Source: JAQUOA01 sp037443785
Lineage (GTDB): Bacteria; Bacteroidota; Ignavibacteria; UBA10030; UBA8401
DNA length: 64,000 nucleotides
NCBI GenBank assembly: GCA_037443785.1
Contig: JBBINR010000016.1
Location: 11,730 to 75,729, forward strand
Reading direction: 5' to 3'
Below, piece after piece: positions 27,484-34,898 of the stretch. The notes under the pieces were generated by a model. It saw only the letters and a program-made list of their open reading frames with translations, searched no databases and had not been told where the DNA came from. Every line of letters starts with the position of its first letter. The stretch's first letter is position 1. A program made the position numbers and the translations under genes.

Positions 27484-28788
27484 ATGGACAGAAAAGCAAA
27501 GGCCAAATTATTAGTGAAGAGAACAAAAATTAAAATTATGCGGGACACGACTCGTGTTCTCGCCAGGCCGTTAATACCCGATAATTCCGCTCGCATTAAG
27601 CGAACAATCGATCGTATTTTAAGTTTGTCTGAAAAAGAAGCAGAGCAATTGAAAACGAAAGTGGTGAAAGAATTTTCACGTCGGCATAAAGATTTGAATA
27701 AAATTTGTGCCCGCCACTTTGAAAAAATATCCGGGCATGTGCCGAATCGAGATTCGATCAGCAATATAAAGAAATTTCTTCTTGGCTCTTATTTCACAAT
27801 GGAATATTCGATTGAATCTGCCGCACTGTTCAATCCGTCGATAGTTGTTCATCCGGATCAAAGGAAAGTTCCAAAAGGAAGTACTCGTTTTATGATGAGT
27901 CTTCGCGCAACCGGCGAAGGTCACATTTCATCCATTGTTTTTCGTACAGGATTGATTGGAAATAAAGGGTCAATCACTTTTGACAAGGTAAGCAAGTTCG
28001 TTGAAATGCCTTTTATCCAACGTGAAGTCTCAACATCAAGCGCTTCAATCAATTCAAACTATACGGCCAGCTTCGAAGAAGATCAAAAAATTTCTGAGCG
28101 AGTAATATTTCCTGTCTTGGATAGTGAAAGTAAAGGAATTGAAGATGCACGTTTTGTGCGTTTTGTTGATGACAGTGGTGAAGTGACCTATTATGGAACA
28201 TATACAGCGTATGACGGATTTTCGATTCTTCCTCAGCTCATAGAGACAAAAGATTTTTTAACCTTTAAGATCATTACGTTGAAGGGAAAGGCAATTCAAA
28301 ACAAAGGAATGGCGCTTTTTCCGAGGAAGATTAATGGAAAATATGTGATGCTCTCCCGACAGGATGGCGAAACGAACCGAATTATGTTTTCAAATGATGT
28401 TCATGTTTGGGAAACAGCAGAAATAATTCAAGAGCCATTCAATCCGTGGGAATTTGTTCAAATTGGAAACTGCGGATCGCCGATTGAAACAGGGAAAGGG
28501 TGGGTGGTACTCACACATGGTGTTGGTCCTATGCGGCAATATTCAATCGGTGCAATTCTGTTGGATCTTCATCATCCTGAACAGATAATTGCCCGAACGA
28601 AAGAGCCGATTATCAGTCCAAATGAAGAAGAGCGGGAAGGATATGTTCCTAATGTGGTGTATTCATGTGGCTCGTTACTTCATAACGATACGTTGATTAT
28701 TCCGTATGCAATGTCTGATATAACTTCGGGTGTTGCGACTGTTAATATCCGCGCACTGATAGACAGCATGATACCGTTCGAAAAATAA
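27484..28788 (+). CDS. GH130-family mannoside phosphorylase or hydrolase
   Basis: The 434-aa product shows the five-bladed propeller features of GH130, including ALFNPSIVVHPDQ and GIEDARFVRF, where Asp of EDAR is the proposed general acid, plus CGSPIETGKGWVVLTHGV. GH130 members phosphorolyse or hydrolyse mannosides; phosphorolysis would give mannose-1-phosphate. An N-terminal helical extension of about 90 residues makes it longer than GH130 proteins of about 330-390 aa. No signal peptide is seen. A 74-bp gap separates it from the beta-mannosidase gene and a terminator follows, so it closes the operon. The linkage specificity cannot be read by eye. Confidence 0.9.
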   Translation: MDRKAKAKLLVKRTKIKIMRDTTRVLARPLIPDNSARIKRTIDRILSLSEKEAEQLKTKVVKEFSRRHKDLNKICARHFEKISGHVPNRDSISNIKKFLLGSYFTMEYSIESAALFNPSIVVHPDQRKVPKGSTRFMMSLRATGEGHISSIVFRTGLIGNKGSITFDKVSKFVEMPFIQREVSTSSASINSNYTASFEEDQKISERVIFPVLDSESKGIEDARFVRFVDDSGEVTYYGTYTAYDGFSILPQLIETKDFLTFKIITLKGKAIQNKGMALFPRKINGKYVMLSRQDGETNRIMFSNDVHVWETAEIIQEPFNPWEFVQIGNCGSPIETGKGWVVLTHGVGPMRQYSIGAILLDLHHPEQIIARTKEPIISPNEEEREGYVPNVVYSCGSLLHNDTLIIPYAMSDITSGVATVNIRALIDSMIPFEK

Positions 28789-28826
28789 TCAGAAGCAAAT
28801 ACTCAAAAATATTTTATTTCAATAGT

Positions 28827-28867
28827 TAAAACAACAAGTCCTGCTTCGAGCAGGATTTTGTTTTGTA
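28827..28867 (+). terminator. Terminator at the end of the glycan operon
   Basis: The stem TCCTGCT/AGCAGGA (28839-28845 and 28849-28855) has a TCG loop, an A-rich left flank and a T-rich right flank (ATTTTGTTTTG). It could work in both directions, but the convergent gene ends at 29003, beyond it. Confidence 0.8.
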
Positions 28868-29002
28868 CTCTCAATTGAGATAAACAAAAAGAGCACTATT
28901 ATTTATCTCTCTTACAATTGCAGAATACCTGTGTATTTTTAATTATATTTTTGTACAAGCATTGCGAGATTCTTCAATGTCGGTTGTTTTTCCAAGGCAT
29001 TA

Positions 29003-29983
29003 TCAAACTGCCGCTTCTTTATTGTATTTGGTTCTGTATTCCAATGGTGATATTCCGGTAATTTTTCTAAATACTTCACGAAACGCTTTCACGTCTGAAT
29101 AACCGACGTCGTACATTACTTCATTAATTGTCTTGCGGCTGGTTTCAAATGCTTTTTTTGCCGACTCAATTTTTACTCGTTGCGAATATTCAACGGGAGT
29201 ATTGCCGGTTGCTTTGATGAATCTTCTGTCAAAACTTCGTCTGTTGACACAGAATTTGGATGATAAATGTTCGACAGATATTTTTTCATGCAGCTTGCTT
29301 TCAATATACTCTTGCGCTTTTTTTATCATTTCGTCCCCGTGCAATTTCTGTCCTTTAAATATTATAAATGCAGACTGACTTTGCCTGTCCATTTCAATCT
29401 GAAATACTTTGGAACAAAAAATCGCCGTTTGCCTGTCGTAATATTTTTCTACTAGATAAATCATCAAGTTCAGGAACGAGTAGGCGCCGCCATTGGTATA
29501 AATTCCTTTTTCATCAGTAATCAATTTATCAGCGTGTACGTTTACTTTTGGAAACGTAGTTCTGAAAGTATCTGCTGCAGACCAATGTGTAGAACAACTC
29601 ATTCCATCCAGCAAACCTGATGATGCGAGTAAAAATGCGCCGGTGCATATACTTGCTACTTCGGCACCATTTTTATATTGTTTCTCAATCCAGTCAATCA
29701 GCACTTTGTTTTCCTTCACGGTGTTTTGATAATTATGATTCAACGAAGGAATAATGATGAAATTGGTTTTAGCAATCGCTGAAATGTTTGTATGAGGCTT
29801 CACTGTAAACAAACCGTCATAGAAATCTATTGCTTTTGAAATACCTGCCAACTGAATTGTGAACAATTCCTTTTTACCAAGCCCCTTCCAATGTTCATTG
29901 GCTCTCGTAAAAATTTTGTAAGCTCCAACGATGCTGCTTAAGTTGTTCTGTCCGTTCGGAACTAATATGGTAAGATGTTTCAT
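29003..29983 (-). CDS. GlxA-family (DJ-1/PfpI plus AraC-type) transcriptional regulator
   Basis: I start at 29983 because AAGGAA precedes this ATG and the protein then begins with the DJ-1 fold (MKHLTILVPNG). The 326-aa product has an N-terminal amidotransferase-like domain with the nucleophile-elbow-like IASICTGAFLLA (VASICTGAFLLASSG) and a C-terminal AraC double helix-turn-helix (RSFDRRFIKATGNTPVEYSQRVKI; VGYSDVKAFREVFRKITGISP). Such regulators often control an adjacent divergent oxidoreductase gene. Here the divergent gene is a broken short-chain dehydrogenase. A tandem 15-bp repeat in the spacer is the likely binding site. Confidence 0.9.
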   Translation of the reverse strand: MKHLTILVPNGQNNLSSIVGAYKIFTRANEHWKGLGKKELFTIQLAGISKAIDFYDGLFTVKPHTNISAIAKTNFIIIPSLNHNYQNTVKENKVLIDWIEKQYKNGAEVASICTGAFLLASSGLLDGMSCSTHWSAADTFRTTFPKVNVHADKLITDEKGIYTNGGAYSFLNLMIYLVEKYYDRQTAIFCSKVFQIEMDRQSQSAFIIFKGQKLHGDEMIKKAQEYIESKLHEKISVEHLSSKFCVNRRSFDRRFIKATGNTPVEYSQRVKIESAKKAFETSRKTINEVMYDVGYSDVKAFREVFRKITGISPLEYRTKYNKEAAV

Positions 29984-30036
29984 AGGAATTCCTTTTTTTA
30001 AAAGATAGAAAGTCAGCGTGTCCAAATCAACCCATT

Positions 30037-30073
30037 ACAAAGTCCATTTTGCACCTCGACAAAGTAGATTTTG
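30037..30073. promoter_or_regulatory. Tandem direct repeat, probable AraC/GlxA-type operator
   Basis: ACAAAGTCCATTTTG (30037-30051) and ACAAAGTAGATTTTG (30059-30073) match at 13 of 15 positions, with a 22-bp start-to-start pitch (about two helical turns). They lie between the divergent GlxA-type regulator and the broken dehydrogenase. AraC-family proteins usually bind direct repeats about 21 bp apart. Confidence 0.65.
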
Positions 30074-30117
30074 GACAATATATTTGTAATAAAACAAAAA
30101 CAACGAAGGAGAGAAAA

Positions 30118-30293
30118 ATGAGAGAAGGTTCGTGCAAAATCATTTTAATCACAGGAACAAACAACGGTTTAGGTTGGTTTATCGCTAATACCAGATATGC
30201 TTGACAAACGACAGGAATGTTGATTTAATCCGACATAAGAGCGCCGTAGATGAAGACGCGTTTCAATTCATAAATTTTCAAAACAAAACTTGA
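30118..30293 (+). pseudogene. Broken short-chain dehydrogenase gene (5' remnant)
   Basis: A good ribosome-binding site (AAGGAG) and ATG at 30118 open a 28-codon frame. It encodes a Rossmann start (KIILITGTNNGLGWFIA, with the TGxxxGxG motif of short-chain dehydrogenases) and then stops at 30202-30204. The next 90 bases are open in another frame up to 30293 without a clear match. The rest of a normal gene of about 750 bp is absent, which suggests internal deletion. It lies divergent from the GlxA-type gene, where an oxidoreductase target would be expected. Confidence 0.6.
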
Positions 30294-30382
30294 GAAAACA
30301 AAACATCTTTTTTTTCCTAACAATTCTAATTTTTACTTTTGGCAATTACAATGGTGAAAAAAATAAAGGAAGGGCAACACAA

Positions 30383-30889
30383 ATGACTGCACACGATTTT
30401 GCCACGACGCTTTTGGTAGACCAAACTCCAGAAAGGGTATTCAATGCCATCAATAATGTCCGCGGATGGTGGTCAGAAGAAATTGAAGGTGGAACAGAAA
30501 AACTTAATGATGAGTTTACCTATCATTACAAAGACGTTCACATTTGCAAAATAAAATTGATTGAAGTTATCCCAAACAGGAAGGTTGTTTGGCTTGTCAA
30601 GGACAACTATTTTAATTTTATTAAAGATAATCGCGAATGGAAGGGTACGAAAATTAGTTTTGAAATTTCTAAAAAGGATGATAAAACGCAGATCAGTTTC
30701 ACGCATCTCGGTTTAGTTCCCGAATATGAATGTTACAATATTTGCAGGGATGCTTGGAGCAATTATATAAACAATAGTTTGCGGAGCCTGATTATCACAG
30801 GTAAAGGTCAGCCTAACCCCAAAGAGGGTGGCTTCAATCAGCGGCTGATCGATGAATATCTTGGTAACAAAAGCACACAAAGCAAGTAA
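30383..30889 (+). CDS. SRPBCC/AHSA1-type ligand-binding protein, copy 1
   Basis: I choose ATG 30383 because AAGGAAGGG precedes it. A TTG at 30290 would add 31 residues with a signal-like segment. The 168-aa product has the START/SRPBCC pattern (FATTLLVDQTPERVFNAI, GWWSEEIEGG, KVVWLVKDN, KISFEISKKDDKTQISFTHLG). Such proteins bind small hydrophobic ligands or act as Hsp90-ATPase activator-like domains. The second copy follows immediately and shares a 42-bp identical block. Its specific role is unknown. Confidence 0.8.
   Translation: MTAHDFATTLLVDQTPERVFNAINNVRGWWSEEIEGGTEKLNDEFTYHYKDVHICKIKLIEVIPNRKVVWLVKDNYFNFIKDNREWKGTKISFEISKKDDKTQISFTHLGLVPEYECYNICRDAWSNYINNSLRSLIITGKGQPNPKEGGFNQRLIDEYLGNKSTQSK
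30646..30687 (+). repeat. 42-bp identical block shared by the two SRPBCC genes, copy 1
   Basis: This block is identical to 31178-31219 and encodes TKISFEISKKDDKT in both genes. Flanking codons differ at many positions, so identity is concentrated here. Confidence 0.9.
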
Positions 30890-30914
30890 CAATAACAAAT
30901 CGGGAAAGAAGAAA

Positions 30915-31397
30915 ATGGAAAATAAAAATTTTAGTGTCACTCTTTTGGTAAATAAAACCCCGAGAGAAGTTTTTGATGCTGTAAACGATGTCACCAAATG
31001 GTGGACGGAAAATTTGGAAGGAAGTTCTCACCGACTAAACGATGAATTCTCGGTTCGTTTTGGGGACGTTCATTATTCAAAACAAAAACTGGTGGAAGTC
31101 ATCCCTGATAAAAAAATAGTGTGGCTTGTTACAGACAGCAAACTCAATTTTCTTAAAGACAAACGCGAATGGACGAATACGAAAATTAGTTTTGAAATTT
31201 CTAAAAAGGATGATAAAACTCAACTCCGCTTTACCCACATAGGGTTAGTTCCTGAAATTGAATGTTTCGGTGACTGTTCAAACGCATGGAGCGATTATGT
31301 GAAAAACAGTTTAATGAACTTGATAACCACAGGTAAAGGCCAGCCCACTCTTAAAGAAGAAAAATCAAAGAAAGTAAAAAAAATGATACATGGATAA
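30915..31397 (+). CDS. SRPBCC/AHSA1-type ligand-binding protein, copy 2
   Basis: The 160-aa product starts at ATG 30915 (MENKNFSVTLLVNKTPREVF) and is a clear paralogue of the gene 26 bp upstream. The same blocks appear in order: TKWWTENLEG, KIVWLVTDS, KISFEISKKDDKTQLRFTHIGLVP and the C-terminal ITTGKGQP. A weak GGGAAAGAAG precedes the start. The pair appears to come from a tandem duplication. The function is not known. Confidence 0.82.
   Translation: MENKNFSVTLLVNKTPREVFDAVNDVTKWWTENLEGSSHRLNDEFSVRFGDVHYSKQKLVEVIPDKKIVWLVTDSKLNFLKDKREWTNTKISFEISKKDDKTQLRFTHIGLVPEIECFGDCSNAWSDYVKNSLMNLITTGKGQPTLKEEKSKKVKKMIHG
31178..31219 (+). repeat. 42-bp identical block shared by the two SRPBCC genes, copy 2
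   Basis: The second copy of the block at 30646-30687, 532 bp downstream in the same orientation and frame. Confidence 0.9.
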
Positions 31398-31424
31398 ATT
31401 TTGAGTAGACACCGCGGAGCAATA

Positions 31425-31453
31425 GGTTACAGGTTTGATTCTTGTCGGATGCA
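31425..31453 (+). repeat. Degenerate 3' fragment of tRNA-Arg (possible attachment-site remnant)
   Basis: The 29 bases match 24 of 29 positions of tRNA-Arg 1323-1351 (variable loop, T arm, 3' acceptor strand, discriminator). All five differences are transitions. The anticodon and D arms are missing, so it cannot be a functional tRNA. Like the intact gene it is followed at once by a CCCTG-stem terminator. The orientation is the same as the intact tRNA, as expected for the displaced 3' end of a tRNA-integrated element. Confidence 0.65.
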
Positions 31454-31456
31454 TTA

Positions 31457-31485
31457 AAAACCCTGCTATTTAGTGGGGTTTTGCC
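31457..31485 (+). terminator. Terminator after the tRNA fragment
   Basis: The stem AAAACCC/GGGTTTT (31457-31463 and 31476-31482) is extended by wobble pairs. It resembles, in position and core CCCTG, the terminator after the intact tRNA-Arg, which supports duplication of the whole 3' region. Confidence 0.65.
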
Positions 31486-31631
31486 ATTTTAGATAAGGAG
31501 GTTCATCCTTTATTTTGCCATTCACAACAGTACTATTTTTGTAGGCTCCTAAATTTTTTATCGTGTACATCCAATGAATGAAATCATTTTATTGATTTGA
31601 TTGCACAAAGAAAAAGAAGTTGTTATCTTGG

Positions 31632-32237
31632 ATGAAAATAAGATTCAACGGAGAGTTCATTTTGTCTTCAAAATTCAAAAAATTCTATACCCCCATCCGT
31701 GATTTTGTCCTCAAGTATCCTGCAATTCTTGCATCCTATTTCATTTACGGCTACTACTTTATTTCGACGATGGATTTTTATATTCGTTTTAAGAATCGTC
31801 ATTTTGGTGCGACAGATGCGCTGAAGCATTTTGATACACTGCTGTGGATGTGGATACTTGCCTATGCTTTAGTGAAAGTAATTGAGCTAAGAGAAAAACT
31901 GCATCAAAAAGAAAAAGAGATGCTTGAGAAGATGCATGATATTGAATTAAAAGAAACACAGATTCAAACACTGCACGAAGTTATCATGACATTGAAGCAC
32001 GAAATCAATAATCCTCTTGCAATTATTTTAGGATATCTCCGGCTGCTTCGAAAGCAAGTCAGTGATCCCGAGGCAACAAAAAAGATCGACGAAATAGAAA
32101 ACGCATCGCAGCGAATCAACCATGCCTTAAAAGAATTTTCTGCCGCACAAGTATACGAAGTAACAGAATCTCCCGTTGGTAATCTGGTCGAATTATCTCC
32201 CTTCAAGACGAATAAAAAAGATAATGACAAATCATGA
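31632..32237 (+). CDS. Membrane protein with HisKA (DHp) domain but no ATPase domain
   Basis: The 201-aa product has two membrane segments (YPAILASYFIYGYYFIST; TLLWMWILAYALVKVI), a coiled-coil linker (LREKLHQKEKEMLEKMHDIELKE) and a histidine-kinase dimerisation domain with H-box LKHEINNPLAIILGYLRLL. It then ends; no N, G1 or G2 boxes of an HATPase domain follow. It could be a phosphotransfer partner for another kinase, like Spo0B, or a regulator that dimerises with one. The ATG at 31632 is used; a TTG at 31620 is also possible. It overlaps tadA by 14 bp. Confidence 0.75.
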   Translation: MKIRFNGEFILSSKFKKFYTPIRDFVLKYPAILASYFIYGYYFISTMDFYIRFKNRHFGATDALKHFDTLLWMWILAYALVKVIELREKLHQKEKEMLEKMHDIELKETQIQTLHEVIMTLKHEINNPLAIILGYLRLLRKQVSDPEATKKIDEIENASQRINHALKEFSAAQVYEVTESPVGNLVELSPFKTNKKDNDKS

Positions 32238-32688
32238 ACTGTGGATGAAGCATGCGTTAAAGCTTGCTGTTCGTGCATTTGATGAAGATGAAGTTCCCGT
32301 TGGGGCGGTTGTTGTTCATAAGAATTCCGTTATTGCAAAAGGCTACAATCAGGTCGAGCGAATGAAGGATCCGACGGCACATGCCGAAATGATTGCGTTG
32401 ACTGCCGCCGCTTCTCATATCGAAAGTAAATTTCTTAAAGAGTGTATTTTATACGTTACGATGGAACCGTGCCCGATGTGTGCCGGGGCTATCGTCCTAT
32501 CGCGAATCCCGACGATTGTGTTCGGCTGTTATGATCCCAAAATGGGGGCGTGTGGAAGTGTTGTCAATATAACGGAAAACAAAAAACTAAATCACTCTGT
32601 GCATGTAGTCGGAGGTGTACTGGATATGGAATGCGGAAGTTTGATTAAAGATTTTTTCGCGAAGAAACGAAAAAAGAAATTGCAGTGA
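32224..32688 (+). CDS. tadA: tRNA-specific adenosine deaminase TadA
   Basis: This 154-aa protein contains the zinc and catalytic motifs HAEM and PCPMCAGA of tRNA adenosine deaminases. TadA converts the wobble adenosine of tRNA-Arg(ACG) to inosine. The substrate tRNA-Arg(ACG) is encoded at 1278 in this same window. The ATG at 32224 sits inside the end of the upstream gene, so the two are likely co-translated. An upstream in-frame start (32176) would add 16 unrelated residues. Confidence 0.93.
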   Translation: MTNHELWMKHALKLAVRAFDEDEVPVGAVVVHKNSVIAKGYNQVERMKDPTAHAEMIALTAAASHIESKFLKECILYVTMEPCPMCAGAIVLSRIPTIVFGCYDPKMGACGSVVNITENKKLNHSVHVVGGVLDMECGSLIKDFFAKKRKKKLQ

Positions 32689-32720
32689 AACGCCGCTGCT
32701 ATGTGTATCTCCGCTGCAAA

Positions 32721-33806
32721 TTACGAAGCGTTTCCTTCTTGTAATTTTTCTGCCCTGTCTGCCAACCGTAATTGTTCAAGCAATTCATCAATGCCGCCGT
32801 CGATAATTTGATCCAAGTTATATAATGTCAACCCAATGCGATGGTCAGTGACGCGGTTCTGGGGAAAATTGTACGTTCGAATTTTATCGCTTCGATCACC
32901 GCTGCCCACCATCGATTTTCGCGCTGCTGCCTGCGCCGATACCTGTTCGTTCAGTTTTATCTCATATAATTTTGAACGCAGCATTTTCATTGCACGTTCA
33001 CGATTCTGCAGCTGCGACCGTTCCTGCTGGCACGCAACAACGATACCGGTCGGTTTGTGTGTGATACGCACCGCAGTTTCTACCTTGTTAACGTTCTGTC
33101 CGCCCTTGCCGCCGGATCGATATGTATCAATCTCAAGATCGGCAGGATTAATCTGCACTTCTTCTACATCGTCAACTTGCGGGAGAACGGCGACTGTTGC
33201 CGCGGATGTATGGACGCGCCCTTGTGCTTCTGTTTCGGGAACGCGTTGAACGCGATGTCCGCCGCTTTCGAATTTCAACGTGCCGTAGACATCATCTCCT
33301 TCGATGCTGAGCGTTACTTCTTTGAACCCGCCTTTATCGGTTTCATTCCAATCGAGTGTGTCAACTTTCCATTTTCGTTTTTCACAGTATCGCACGTACA
33401 TTCGATAAAGATCGGAAGCAAATAGCGCGGCTTCTTCGCCGCCGGTTCCGCCGCGAATTTCTATGATGACATTCTTATTGTCGTTGGGATCTTTCGGAAG
33501 AAGGAGTTCTTTCATTTCTTCTTCAAGTTTTTCCAGCTGTGGTTTTAATTCTTCAATTTCCGCCAGGGCAAGTTCTTTTAACTCCGCATCACCGCCTGCT
33601 TCCAATACGGTTTTGCTTCCTTCGAGATCATTATACACTTTCAAATACTCATTGGCTTTTTTGACGATCGGCTCGAGATCGCGGAATTCTTTCCCAAGTT
33701 CTCGGCTTCGCGGCTGATTGGAAATGACGGAAGGATCCGAGAGAAGTTCATTCACTTCGTCGTACCGCCGCTTTACGTTCAATAATTTTTCAACAAACTG
33801 ACTCAT
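32721..33806 (-). CDS. prfA: Peptide chain release factor 1
   Basis: The 361-aa product has the universal GGQ motif (GGKGGQNVNKVETAVRITH) for peptidyl-tRNA hydrolysis. The RF1-type recognition tripeptide position reads P-E-T (RVPETEAQGRVHTSAATVAV), the PxT form that reads UAA and UAG, not the SPF of RF2. The C-terminal RTYNFPQNRVTDHRIG block is intact. It is the second gene of a minus-strand pair with the DUF1385 gene 36 bp upstream. Confidence 0.96.
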   Translation of the reverse strand: MSQFVEKLLNVKRRYDEVNELLSDPSVISNQPRSRELGKEFRDLEPIVKKANEYLKVYNDLEGSKTVLEAGGDAELKELALAEIEELKPQLEKLEEEMKELLLPKDPNDNKNVIIEIRGGTGGEEAALFASDLYRMYVRYCEKRKWKVDTLDWNETDKGGFKEVTLSIEGDDVYGTLKFESGGHRVQRVPETEAQGRVHTSAATVAVLPQVDDVEEVQINPADLEIDTYRSGGKGGQNVNKVETAVRITHKPTGIVVACQQERSQLQNRERAMKMLRSKLYEIKLNEQVSAQAAARKSMVGSGDRSDKIRTYNFPQNRVTDHRIGLTLYNLDQIIDGGIDELLEQLRLADRAEKLQEGNAS

Positions 33807-33842
33807 GATATACTGCGTTCAAATTTTTCTACGGCCTAAAGG

Positions 33843-34799
33843 TTAATTGTGTTGTTCATCCATTCGAAGTGCGGCTTTGATCGCTGCAAGAGAAACTTCC
33901 ATCATCGATTCGTCGGGTTCTTCCGTCGTAATTTTTTGCAGCCACAAACCCGGCGCAACAAATATTTTTCCAATAGCACTGTTGCTGTGTTTCGCGGAGT
34001 ATTTTAAAAACTCGTACGAAATCCCGCCGAGCACGGGAATGAATGGAATATGGGTTGCAAAGCGAATGGGCAGTGTAATTTTGCTGATAAATAAAAGAAG
34101 GATCGTATCCATGATGGCAAAAAGAAAAATTGCAATGAGCATCACTTGCAATACAAAACTTGTTCCGCATCGGGGATGGAAACGCGTGTATTTAATTGCT
34201 TCCGAAGGGACGAGTTGTGCGTTTTGTTCGAATGCAAAAACGGCCTTATGCTCGGCACCGTGATACTGAAAAAGACGATGAACGTCTTTCATCTTGGAAA
34301 TTGCAAACAAATAGACGATTAAAATAATAATACGAATAGCGCCTGCCACAAGGTTGAACTCCAGCGGTTTTTGTGCAACGTCGAAGAATTGCGTCGCGGT
34401 GAACAGCGGGAGAAAAAAGAAAATGCCAATTCCTGCAGCGAGGGAAATGATAAGCGTTAATGTCAGCGCAAGCTTTGTTTGAGCTTTTTTCTCCTTCTTC
34501 GGAGTATTGTTTTTTTCTGCTTCGTCCTCCATAGCAATCTCAGCAGAATAGTTGAGTGTGCTAATGCCGATATACATCATTTCAATCAAGCCGATAGCGC
34601 CGCGAACGATCGGCGTATTCAATTTTGGATATTTTTCGATAACCGATGTGAACGGCTGCTTCTTAATAACAATGTCGCCATTGGCTCTTCGCACTGCAGT
34701 GGCAATCATTCCTTTGGCGCGCATCATCACACCTTCAAGTACAGCCTGTCCGCCGACTTGAATCGGTTGGTCAGGATTATAACGTTGTTCTTGACTCAT
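33843..34799 (-). CDS. DUF1385 membrane protein (YqhQ-like)
   Basis: This 318-aa protein carries the hallmark N-terminal VGGQAVLEGVMMR and further DUF1385 blocks (IVRGAIGLIEMMYIG, YHGAEHKAVFAFE, HPRCGTSFVLQVML). Four or more membrane segments are visible, with a charged loop (EEAEKNNTPKKEKKAQ-like) before them. The family often sits next to prfA in bacteria, as here, but its biochemical role is not established. The gene is transcribed with prfA. Confidence 0.92.
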   Translation of the reverse strand: MSQEQRYNPDQPIQVGGQAVLEGVMMRAKGMIATAVRRANGDIVIKKQPFTSVIEKYPKLNTPIVRGAIGLIEMMYIGISTLNYSAEIAMEDEAEKNNTPKKEKKAQTKLALTLTLIISLAAGIGIFFFLPLFTATQFFDVAQKPLEFNLVAGAIRIIILIVYLFAISKMKDVHRLFQYHGAEHKAVFAFEQNAQLVPSEAIKYTRFHPRCGTSFVLQVMLIAIFLFAIMDTILLLFISKITLPIRFATHIPFIPVLGGISYEFLKYSAKHSNSAIGKIFVAPGLWLQKITTEEPDESMMEVSLAAIKAALRMDEQHN

Positions 34800-34837
34800 G
34801 GTTTCCCTGGTAAGTATAAAGTAAAAACCTGTGAAAA

Positions 34838-34856
34838 ACTCTTCACAGGTTTTTTA
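34838..34856 (-). terminator. Possible hairpin upstream of the DUF1385 gene
   Basis: Bases near 34825-34856 contain AAAACCTGTGAAAA and TTCACAGGTTTTTT, an inverted pair (about AAACCTGTGAA/TTCACAGGTTT) with T's on the plus strand. On the minus strand it lies between the end of ggt (34899) and the DUF1385 start, with T's as well, so it can end ggt transcription. Confidence 0.6.
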
Positions 34857-34898
34857 GAATGCAATAATATACGAAAAGTCGCGTTGAAGCGGAAATAC

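Noticed and set aside
31413..31453. A complete second tRNA at the fragment after the SRPBCC genes
   Set aside because: Only the variable loop, T arm and 3' acceptor strand are recognisable; the D arm and anticodon stem cannot be drawn.
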